Part shown: positions 1-8,658 of the stretch, in pieces
Position numbering within the stretch: the stretch's first letter is position 1
Layout: the number at the start of each line of letters is the position of its first letter
Assembly: GCF_963576675.1 (NCBI RefSeq)
Contig: NC_088916.1
Span: 78,943,501-79,007,500 of the forward strand
DNA length: 64,000 nt
From: Euphorbia lathyris
Lineage: Eukaryota > Streptophyta > Magnoliopsida > Malpighiales > Euphorbiaceae
Reading direction: 5' to 3'
Notes under the pieces: generated by a model
Databases searched by the model: none
What the model saw: only the letters and a program-made list of their open reading frames with translations
What the model was told of the DNA's origin: nothing
Position numbers and translations under genes: made by a program

Positions 1-2147
1 GAAGCTTCAAAACATACTTTAAGTACCCAATTTGATAATGAGTTTGTAGAAGAACCTTTCAAAAGAATGATTGAAACTAGAGAGAAAGAAAGTTCGCGTG
101 CTGAAAGAGAATCTCGAGTAGAAGGTTTAGATGAAGAAGTGTGTTCAGAGAATGGTCATGAGAAGTTTGTTGCTACAAATAGGATTGTTAGAAGTGCTAA
201 TGCTGATGCTATCAATGAAATTGAGCATATTCAATGTGACAATGCTGATGATGCCACCAAAATGCCACAACATATATTTGGAGATGGACCCTGCCAAGAT
301 ATCATGGCCGGTGAAGTCAATGAGCCAGAAATTAGAAATGGTACATCCTCGGGGAGAATTCTGCAAAAAGTATCTGTTGATGATAGCAGAGATAACAGTA
401 ATTGTGGCTATCAACAAAAATCACCAATTGATGTTGCCTCTAGTGGATTATTCCCTAGAGAGATCATTGTTAACAATTCTGAAGATAGTGCTGAACGTCT
501 TTATGGTGAAGACGCGTCAAGCGATGGAGATGAGTATCATCATGAGAAGGTTGACGTTGCCATGAAGAAAACTCAATTCCTGAGCTATCAACACACATTA
601 AGCCACGATTCCCTTTCTAATGGTGAGTTTTTGGTTTGCAATGCTGTCAATTGTCGAATGGTGATTCTTAAGAAGTGCCTAGGCTGCTCACCAAGGTTTG
701 ATAACAAGGGAAACTTTTACTGCCCATTTTGTACATATTTCTATGCTATCTCCAAATACTTGGAAGCTAAAGCAAGAGCTGCTTCAGCAAAGAAGGAACT
801 AGCTCTATTTATTCATAAAGATCGGGGGAGATCACTTGGAAAAAAGCATCAGAAATTGAGAGTGGAAGAATCTGATGGAACAAATGTTTCTTTTGACCCT
901 AAATTCAACATTGACGATCCACTATCCAGAGACGAAGATATTCTCGTAAATGAAAAAGAAGGTGAAGGAGGAATTCAGAAGGAAGTTGTTGGGCAACGAA
1001 GTAATGATTTGTTAGAGAAGCCTGTTTGTGCAGTTAATAGCGATGAAGGGAAAACCACCAATGACAAAACTAAGACGAAGAAGCAATAGTAAGTTTTCAG
1101 TTACTTTCAATAGTTCAAAATGATCTATAGGTTATTACTTTCTATAGTAAGTTTTTTCAGTTACTTTCAATTGTCTGTTTATGGAACTATGGGTTACCTC
1201 TTAAACCAAATTCACACATGCTAATTTGGGAGTACTAGAATCTTAGATTATATTAAGAAGTAACTTGGAAGTTTATGAAATTTCTATTTTGATATGCAGT
1301 GTTTCCCCCAAAAAATATCAGTCAATCACACCAAACAGAGTTCCATGGACAGTTGAGGAGGAACAGATGCTCAAGGTACATAATCAGAATTGGTTATAAC
1401 TGGACCTGCATTTATGTGTAGTTCATTTTGTTGCTTTAGTCACCAATTAAAGTGTAAAATATGAATCTTTATACAGAAGCTTGTTGGAGTTCTTATATGA
1501 ATATGTAGATTTACTTGAAAGCATTTTTAGCAGTATTCATATTAAAGAAAATAAAAAAGAAGAACAAAATTGGCTAGAAATAGGCTCGATCCATCATACT
1601 GGAGCGATCCGAGAAGAACGATTAGGATCATATTCTATCCTTTCTACAATGCTCATAGTTGAAGTGCTCTGTTTCAGATCAATTCTTCATTGCAATCGCT
1701 TTGATCCGGTGAAAAACCGTAATACGCCCTGAGGAATAGAAGATATCCCTTTAAGATCAAACAATTCCATCGAATTGAGTCTATAGAATAAAAGTGTAGC
1801 TACATCAATTGACAAGAAATTTCTTTCTATTTTTATTTGTTTGTAGTGCTAATTAACGTATTCTACATATTGATGTGTGGTTAATCTGCGAATTTCATGA
1901 GAAGCTCTGAAAAATTATTGTATCTGTCCATCAAACTATTATCCTTGTTTTCTTCTAGTTTCACAGGTATAATTGATATTGATTACTCCTTTTATTGTCA
2001 CAACAGGAGGGAGTCGAAAAAATTTCAGTACCGGGTGAGCGAATTCCATGGAAACAAATCTTGGAGTATGGTAGTTCGGTATTTTGGAGTGGCCGTTCTG
2101 CAATGCAACTTAAGGATAAATGGCGGAATATGGAAAGGAAGTCATAA
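1..2147 (+). CDS. TRF-like Myb/SANT DNA-binding protein (3' part of gene, three exons)
   Basis: Exons 1-1088, 1300-1375 and 2007-2147. The frame is open from base 1, so the start lies upstream. All introns are GT-AG and phases agree (2, then 0), giving 434 residues in the window. Most of exon 1 is acidic and low in recognisable domains. A Cys-rich stretch follows at residues 213-244 (C-x4-C-x7-C-x2-C-x11-C-x2-C), which looks zinc-binding, then a basic helix. The last ~60 residues form a Myb/SANT domain split over exons 2 and 3: VPWTVEEEQMLK, then WKQILEYGS and AMQLKDKWRNMERK. The LKDKWRN third helix is characteristic of telomere-repeat-binding Myb proteins, and the C-terminal position and Cys-rich block match plant TRFL proteins. 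The likely role is nuclear DNA binding; binding to telomeric repeats is inferred from the family. Another single-Myb factor is the alternative. Confidence 0.85.
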
Positions 2148-2636
2148 ATTGAAATGGTAAGCTTGCATTCACTATGGTCAAGTCACAAGTTTAACCAACT
2201 GTGTTTTTGAGAGGGGTTTTTTGTAGAGTGGCTCTTCTCCATTTTTGGTTGAACATTTTGTAGATATCTAGAATTTTGATAGGCTATTAAAAAGAATTAT
2301 ATTCGCGGTGCGGCACTCATTAGTTGATGCATTTGCTGAGATAACTGGCGTCGAGATGAGTTACGAAATTGGTTTTAGTTGTTTAGTTCTGGCATTATAG
2401 TCTCCTACTAGAATTAGTCTTGGATCTTCTTTTTCATTGTTGCTGCTTAAGAATAAGTTTAGCAATGTCCAGAGGATCTTCCTGAATTAAGATTTCATAT
2501 ATCTGATTTGAAGTCTATTATGTCTCTTCACTAAGCTTTGTAAGAATTGTTGCCTGATATGCATAGTTCCATGTTCCCTCAAATTGAGCGTTTGACTCTT
2601 GAGCAATCTTAGTCTAACTTTTTGTTATTGTTTTTA
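2148..2636 (+). other. 3' flank of the TRF-like gene
   Basis: AT-rich sequence directly after the stop codon, presumably 3' UTR and flank. I see no ORF, RNA gene or clear repeat in it. No polyadenylation site could be fixed. Confidence 0.4.
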
Positions 2637-3029
2637 GGCTTAATACCTTCCTAGCCCCCCAAGTTGTCCCAATACTGCAACTAACCCCGAACTTAGACTT
2701 GTGACAACTAACCCCCTCAACTCGCTTATTTGGAACAAATAAGCCCTCATATAGGTCAATATTTGTGATTTCGGGAGTTTTTTTTGCCCTACCAACCGAT
2801 ATTTTGGAAATCTTTTATTTCTGATATAACATTATGTTAATGTTTTTTTTAGGTTTAGGGCTTATTTGTTCCAAATAAGCAACTTGATGAGTTATTTGTT
2901 CCAATTGAGCAATTTGAGGGGTTATTTGTTCGAAATAAGCAAGATGAGGGGGTTAGTTGTTACAAGTCTAAGTTCGGAGGGTCAATTGCAGCATTGGGAC
3001 AACTTGGAGAGCCGGGAAGGTATTAAGCC
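2637..3029. mobile_element. Mutator-type MITE with perfect 9-bp target duplication
   Basis: A 393-bp foldback element. It starts GGCTTAATACC and ends with the reverse complement GGTATTAAGCC. The inverted arms are long (about 2637-2760 against 2866-3029) and imperfect. The 9-bp flank TTGTTTTTA occurs at both 2628-2636 and 3030-3038. A 9-bp duplication is the Mutator-superfamily hallmark. There is no transposase, so it is non-autonomous. The right arm contains a degenerate 25-30 bp tandem motif (TTATTTGTTCCAAATAAGC). Confidence 0.85.
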
Positions 3030-3309
3030 TTGTTTTTATTTTCTTTTAAATTAGATTTAGAATGAAGGAAAGTATTTCAAGGTTGATTATCATTTTTGTT
3101 TTTCCTTAGGAATACAGGCATATTTATCTTACATTCTTTCCAAACACAATAAGTTATTTCATATACCTTATTTACTTTACCTTACATCGCCATACTTTAA
3201 TTACATTCAATCCAAAGGTCATCTGCATATTCATATATATACATATAGAACTTTGTAGATCCGGAACCTTTTTCTCTATTATCCCCCCTTAGCTTGTTCT
3301 ATGAAAAAA

Positions 3310-3690
3310 GGGTCAAATTGGTCTTTAGAATTGACAGTCAATATCAATTTAGTTCAAATCAAAGTTTAGGTATCAACTCGGCTCTCAAATTGGTAAATTT
3401 TGACAAATTGACCCGGATACAATCAATTTTAATACCAAAAATTTATCAAATCGGACCAATTTGTCAAAATCTACCAATTTATCATATTACTCCGTTAAAT
3501 TCTGATGTCTCTCTCCACATACAATTGACATAACTTAACAGAGTAATATAAATGGCGTATCACGTTCCATTCTCGAGGCCTAAATTGGTACCATTTTTTA
3601 AACGTTAAGCCTATATTAGTGCTATTTTGCATATAGAATCTAAATTGATACTTCCCCAAAAACCATGGACCTATTTTGGTACCTTATCCC
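3310..3690. mobile_element. Degenerate TIR element, probably Mutator-type
   Basis: The two ends are weakly inverted. Both carry TATCAATTTAG about 35-45 bp in, and the outer bases are GGGTCAAATTGG and a diverged counterpart. Flanks ATGAAAAAA and ATAAAACAA agree at 7 of 9 bases, which could be a decayed 9-bp duplication. There is no coding content. Confidence 0.45.
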
Positions 3691-3756
3691 ATAAAACAAT
3701 GATTTAGTTGCTTTCAATTAGTGCATTTTTATAATAATATTTATAATTAAAATAAA

Positions 3757-4832
3757 GGGTTAATTACAAATAACTACCCTGTGATTTGGTCGATTTGCGA
3801 TGTGGTACCTGTGGTATTTTTTTTTACAAACACAACCCTGTGATTGTCACCGTTAGCAAAATCAAGGCAACGGCAAAAATTCTGTTAAATCAAAGGGGCA
3901 TTTTCGGGGAAAAAAATTGACTTGTTTTATTGACTTTTTTGGTTGACCTTCATCTTCTTCCTTCTCTCTCCTTTTTCTATTATTCTTCCATTGTTGTTCT
4001 TTCTGCTTCTTCAATGGTGGACACAAAAATACGCAATGTCACAGTTTCTTCTTATTTAATATTTTGTTTAGTTTTTCTTCTTCAATGTAAATTCTTTGTG
4101 CATGCAATTTTGGATCCTATTGATTTCTTATCTCTGCAATCCATTAGAAAGGCATTAGATGATATGCCTGGCTCTAATTTTTTTTTGCTTCTTGGGACTT
4201 CACCTCTGATCCTTGTAACTTCGCCGGAGTTTATTGTTCTTCTGACAAGGTTATCGCTCTTAATCTCGGCGATTATGGCCGGATCATCGGTTCAATCCCG
4301 CAATATCTCTCGCAATTAAAAGGCCTCCGTTTCCTCGCCGTCAGTAGAAACTTCCTCTCCGGCACCATTCCGTCTACTCCTGGCCAGAAACTTCCTCCGT
4401 CTTCCAGATGTTCCAGAATTCTGGAAATCTGGAAATTTCCAGTTCTGGAAATTTCAAGAATTTAAAAAAATAGAAAAAGAAGAAAATAAGATAAAAAGGA
4501 AGAAAGAAGAGAATAGAGAAGGAAGAAGAAGAAGAAAAGAGATGAGGAAGAAGAAGAAGAAGAAGAAGAAGAATGGAAGAAGAAGATGAAGAAGAAACAA
4601 TGGAAGAAGAAGAAGGAAGAAGGAGAGGGAGAAAGAAAAATCATAAAGTAAAATAAAAAATCGTTTTTCCCAAATTACCCATATGCCACGTTATCATCTT
4701 AACGGTTTCCATCCATTTGCCTTGATTTTGCTAACGGTGACAATCACAGGGTTGTGTTTGCAAAAAAAAAAATACCACAGGTATCACATCGCAAATCGGC
4801 CAAACCACAGGGTAGTTATTTGTAATTAACCC
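3757..4832. mobile_element. Pack-MULE carrying an LRR gene fragment
   Basis: A 1,076-bp element with ~110-bp terminal inverted repeats. It starts GGGTTAATTACAAATAAC and the right end is its reverse complement. The 9-bp flank TAAAATAAA is present at 3748-3756 and 4833-4841. The interior holds a piece of a leucine-rich-repeat protein gene (4014-~4400), a TCTGGAAATTTCC-type palindromic patch (4410-4460) and a GAA-rich purine tract (4465-4640). Mutator termini plus host-gene content and no transposase define a Pack-MULE. The GAA tract creates spurious long ORFs on both strands. Confidence 0.85.
4014..4400 (+). pseudogene. Captured LRR-protein N-terminal fragment (frameshifted)
   Basis: From the ATG at 4014 the frame gives a hydrophobic leader (YLIFCLVFLLQCKFF) and then an LRR N-terminal cap (DPIDFLSLQSIRKALDDMPG). 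At the nine-T run 4178-4186 the frame shifts. In the shifted frame the cap continues (SWDFTSDPCNFAGVYC) into two LRR-like units (VIALNLGDYGRIIGSIPQ and LRFLAVSRNFLSGTIPS). Homology stops abruptly near 4400, where the element's own sequence resumes. This is the secreted N-terminus of a plant extracellular LRR protein with no ectodomain remainder or kinase. No function is expected. The donor gene was not identified. Confidence 0.8.
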
Positions 4833-4841
4833 TAAAATAAA

Positions 4842-5039
4842 TTATATATAAAGTAATGATTTGTGAGGCTTTAATTTCAACTTTTGAAGTTGCTTACTAC
4901 TAGAGCATTTCTTAACAAAAGTTGCAAAAAATGAGTTGGATGAATGAAAAAATAAAATATTATCGCGTCTGTTCCATTATATAAGTTATTTTAGAAAAAG
5001 ATTGTTTTTTTCAAAATATAAGCCGTTTTAATTTTTTAA
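4842..5039. other. Spacer between two MULEs
   Basis: AT-rich spacer between two Mutator-type elements. No gene or repeat is recognised in it. Confidence 0.4.
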
Positions 5040-5048
5040 AAATTTCTA

Positions 5049-6417
5049 GGGTAAATTCAAAAAAAAACCCTTGTGGTTTGATATTGTTCCAAAAAAACCC
5101 TTGTGGTTTGTTATTACAAAAAAAAAAGGACTGTGGTTTGCGCCGTTACCCGAAAAACGGAAATTGGTTTAACACCGTTAAAGTGCTGACGTGGCACAGG
5201 GGCAAAACGGGAAAATCGTTTTTATTTTTTATTTTTTTCCCTCTTCTCTCTCCTCCTTCTTCCTTCTCCCTCTTGTTCTTCTTCTTCTTCTTCCTCTTCT
5301 CCTCCTCCTTCTTCTTCTTCTTCTCCCCTCCTCCATTCTTCTTCTTCTTCTTCATCCTTCTTCTTCTTCCTTTTTTTTTTCTTTTTTTTGAAGTTTTGAA
5401 AATTTTCAGATTTCCGACTGTACCATTACGACTGGATCTCCACTGCTTTTCCCAAGTTCACAGCATCTTCACTGCTTAAAGATTGATAAGTATTATAGAA
5501 GTTCATTACGACTTGCTCTGTACCTTGGAAAACTTCGTTCGTCAATTTCTCAGTATTAGCAAAGAAATAGGATTTGGTTTCATTTTTAAAAGCCACAAGA
5601 TTCAAAGTGAGAGCATCTAATGCTAGAGTCACAGGAATTGAACCTAGTTTTCGTTGTTGGAATAGATCAACGATGCAATAATGTTTTCCTTGAACATCGA
5701 ATTCATTGCCCAGAAGTAGTACCTTGAAAATCTGCCAAGAATTCTGAGTATTTTTCAGCAGTGGATTCATCGATGTAAAATGCCAAATTTGCAGCCATTT
5801 TGCTGAGGATTCCAAATTTCACCTATCAAAGTTACCAACCTTAATGAGTTTAAATAATTAAATTTCTTTTTCATATATATGAAACTCAATAAATATGTCA
5901 AATATACATACTGGGAAATTAACTTAATTAATATGCACATTTTGCTGAATTTTCCAGATTTCCAGATTTCTGAAAATTTCCAGAAATCTGGAAAATTTTC
6001 AGATTTCTGGAAATTTCCGAAACTTTAAAAAGAAAAAGAAAAAAAAAAGAAGAAAGAAGAAGAGGGATGAAGAAGAAGAAGAATGGAGAAGAAGAAGAAG
6101 AAGAAGAAGAAGAAGAAGAAGAAGAAGAAGAAGGAGGAGGAGGAGGAGGAGGAGAGGAAGAGGAGGAAGAAGAAGAAGAAGAAGAAGAGGGAGAAGGAAG
6201 AAGGAGGAGAGAGAAGAGGGAAGAGGGAAAAAAATAAAAAAAAATTCGATTTTCCCGTTTTGCCCCTGTGCCACGTCAGCACTTTAACGGTGTTAAACCA
6301 ATTTCCGTTTTTTCGGGTAACGGCGCAAACCACAGTCCTTTTTTTTTGTAATAACAAACCACAATGGGTTTTTTTGGAACAACATCAAACCACAAGGGTT
6401 TTTTTTGGAATTTACCC
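5049..6417. mobile_element. Pack-MULE carrying a ribosome-inactivating-protein-like fragment
   Basis: A 1,369-bp element flanked by the exact 9-bp duplication AAATTTCTA (5040-5048 and 6418-6426). It starts GGGTAAATTC and ends GAATTTACCC. The terminal inverted repeats are very long (about 5049-5400 against 6000-6417). They contain CTTGTGGTTTG repeats, GTGCTGACGTGGCACAGG and pyrimidine/purine tracts (5222-5395, 6020-6240). Between the arms sits a broken gene fragment (minus strand, 5426-5798). A patch rich in TTCCAGATTTCTGG palindromes (5955-6020) matches the one in the neighbouring Pack-MULE. Confidence 0.85.
5426..5798 (-). pseudogene. Broken ribosome-inactivating-protein-like gene fragment
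   Basis: A minus-strand ATG at 5798 opens a short frame that ends at a TGA at 5705-5703. A second frame, open through the same region, runs on to 5426. The second frame has the hydrophobic strand plus NETKSYFF pattern typical of the N-terminal half of plant ribosome-inactivating protein A-chains (rRNA N-glycosylases). The active-site helix region of that family is absent. The piece is therefore frame-broken and truncated, with no catalytic half, and cannot encode an active toxin. It lies between MULE arms, so it was most likely captured from a host gene. The family assignment rests on pattern recognition only. Confidence 0.55.
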
Positions 6418-6426
6418 AAATTTCTA

Positions 6427-7128
6427 GTTTGATTTTTCAACTGAAGCATTGAATTTTTTATCTCGATTTTCAATATAACCATGTGTTTTTTTAACATTTC
6501 AAGGTTTATTTTTCAACCATTACATTGAAGAGAATTTTTTTTTTCAAGTTAATCAATGTAAATTCATTAATTTGACTTTATATTAACTGTACTTCTCAAT
6601 TTGTAGAATCTCTTATGCAAAACAAAGAGAATATATTTTAATATGATTTGTTAAATTTTGACAATTTCTATAACATCCTTTACTGAATTCTTATATCAAA
6701 GTTCTAGACTTTTATGTTACATGAAAGATCGTAAATTCACATTTTGATATATGGATTGCGATTCCATTTAAAAATAATAATAATTAGAATGTGTAGATTC
6801 ACATTACACGCAATACTCGGGTTGAAATGGAAGTCTTGGACACTCTAATAACTTTCCCTATTGATTGAAATGGAAGTCTTAGACGCTCTAATAACTTTCC
6901 CTATTGGTGATACTTCTATAGAAGAGCACCAAATGTCTAAAAGTCAAGGCCTCGATTGCCTGTCTTTTTGTGAAGTGAGCATCATAATGTCTGGATATCA
7001 TTTCAATAAACCGAATATTAAACGTCATTTCAATAAAATTTTTACACTAATAGTAATCAACCCAAGTGATATGTTAGTTGATTAACCGAATTTAATGAAC
7101 TAGTTAACACATTTTATTAATAGACTGG
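6427..7128. other. Intergenic, with a 43-bp tandem duplication
   Basis: AT-rich, with no gene seen. It contains two copies of a 43-bp unit beginning TTGAAATGGAAGTCTT (6822-6864 and 6865-6907), differing at only a few bases. Confidence 0.5.
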
Positions 7129-7137
7129 ATAATATAT

Positions 7138-7998
7138 GGGCAAATTATAAATCTAGACCAACTGCTATTAATATATTTGACCCACTTTGCTTTTCATCTT
7201 AACAAATTAGATACTTTTATCCATTTTGGACAAAAATACCCTAACCTTCCCCAATCTCCTTCTCATTTTCATTTCTTTCAAATTCTTACAACAAAATTCA
7301 ATAATTCAACCCAAGATTTAAGCATATTCATACATTATTCAAGTATGCAGTTGGTTAGTTGAATGTTTTCTCGTTGAACCCGTCATTCCCGATTTCTTCC
7401 ATTTTTGTCGCATCGATAGTTGCTCATGTCGACTGTTGTTGCATTTGTGATGATAAATTTCGTCACAAATGCGACAACAATTGTCACATCTGTGACGAAT
7501 TTCATCACAAATACGACAACAATTGTCACATTTGTGATAAAATTTGTCGCATCTGCGACAAAAATTAAGAAAAATGGAGGAAATCAAAACGATATCGTTA
7601 CAGATGAAGAAAGAGGCAAGACCAACGAAAAAAACATGTATATAAGTTAAAAACATACCGTTTTTACTAAAAAACTTCATCTGTTTTGTGATTCCTTTCC
7701 AAAATTTAAAATACTTCAATAATCTCAAAATCGCTAACGAAACCGAACTCATCATAAATCACCAAATTCAAAAGACATTCATACAAATATTTCATCTCTA
7801 CTTTTGGTTTTGCTGTGGCTCTCTTTGATTTTTTTTTCTATTTTGGTTTGAGATGACGAAGAAGCCGTTGAAAGTCCGAGGAAGAAGTTGAATTGAAATA
7901 AGGGTATTCTTATCCAAAATGGACGAAATTATCTAATTCGGTAAGATGGATGCAAAGTGGGTCAAACCCTTTAGTTGGTCTAGATTTGTAATTAGCCC
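7138..7998. mobile_element. Mutator-type TIR element with internal 42-bp dyad repeats
   Basis: An 861-bp element whose ends are GGGCAAATTATAAATCTAGA and the near reverse complement ending in TAGCCC. Flanks ATAATATAT (7129-7137) and ATAATATAA (7999-8007) match at 8 of 9 bases, as in Mutator insertions. The arms run about 100 bp. The interior (7440-7565) has a 42-bp repeat with internal dyads. An ATG-initiated minus-strand frame of 138 codons (7339-7755) crosses it. Confidence 0.7.
7440..7565. repeat. 42-bp dyad repeat, Cys/His-rich on both strands
   Basis: About two and a half units of a 42-bp repeat beginning TCACAAATGCGACAACAATT. Each unit carries the palindrome ACAATTGT and a TCACAAAT/ATTTGTGA pair. 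Because 42 is a multiple of 3, the repeat stays in frame. The plus strand reads HKCDNNCHICDEFH-like 14-residue units. The minus strand reads CDNCCRICDEI-like units. The plus frame has no ATG; the minus frame starts with ATG at 7755. Confidence 0.65.
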
Positions 7999-8007
7999 AT
8001 AATATAA

Positions 8008-8658
8008 ATGGACTAATTAACCGACTATATACATCCCTAATCGATTTGGGTATTAACAACAACAAATAATTCTCTAAAAAGCCAACAATTAATCACAATT
8101 TTAACATAAAACAGTTAAAAGCTATAGCTAATAACAACACTGTTGAATCAAACAAACTTTAAATACTGTACTCTATCCAAACCCAATCTAACCTAACCTA
8201 ATGCACACTATATTTACATCAGAGTTAGATCAGGATAACCAAACTAATTCTCAAACTGACACTTATATTTGATTCATATCAATTTCGTAGATTGTGTCTA
8301 ATATTGACCCCTCCAGTTTAATAAACAGTACTAATTGGTGTGGTAGTTTTCAGACTAAACAAATGAATTTAATCGATCACTGTTAGATTTAAGATTAAAA
8401 TCGTCTAAAACTTCGATGTAATAAACCTACATCTAATGGTAAGTCAATAGCCGGTGAAAGCCACTGGTATTAATTCTACTTATTTGAGTAAGTTATTTAG
8501 GTTTCTAAATTAATTCTACTTATTTCTTCTTATGACACCCCATCTAAAAACTAAGATAATACACATCCCACAACTTGCATAAACACATTATATTGTCACA
8601 AAACCACATACATATATGCTTTCAACACAAAAGAAGTGAGCTGCTTGCTGTCTTTAAT
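8008..8658. other. Intergenic
   Basis: AT-rich flank downstream of the minus-strand UPF0047 gene. Its 3' UTR must lie at the right edge. No other feature is recognised. Confidence 0.4.

Noticed and set aside
1481..1732. ORF of 83 codons
   Set aside because: Lies within intron 2 of the TRF-like Myb gene, between well-supported splice sites; no family match.
4462..4644. Long Ser/Phe-rich or Lys/Glu-rich ORFs on both strands
   Set aside because: They are translations of GAA/CTT simple repeats inside a Pack-MULE; no protein-like composition.
5078..6427. Several overlapping Ser/Leu/Phe and Lys/Glu ORFs
   Set aside because: Same cause: pyrimidine and purine tracts in the inverted arms of the second Pack-MULE.
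7441..7565. CRISPR-like array
   Set aside because: Units are contiguous and palindromic without unique spacers, and the host is a plant.
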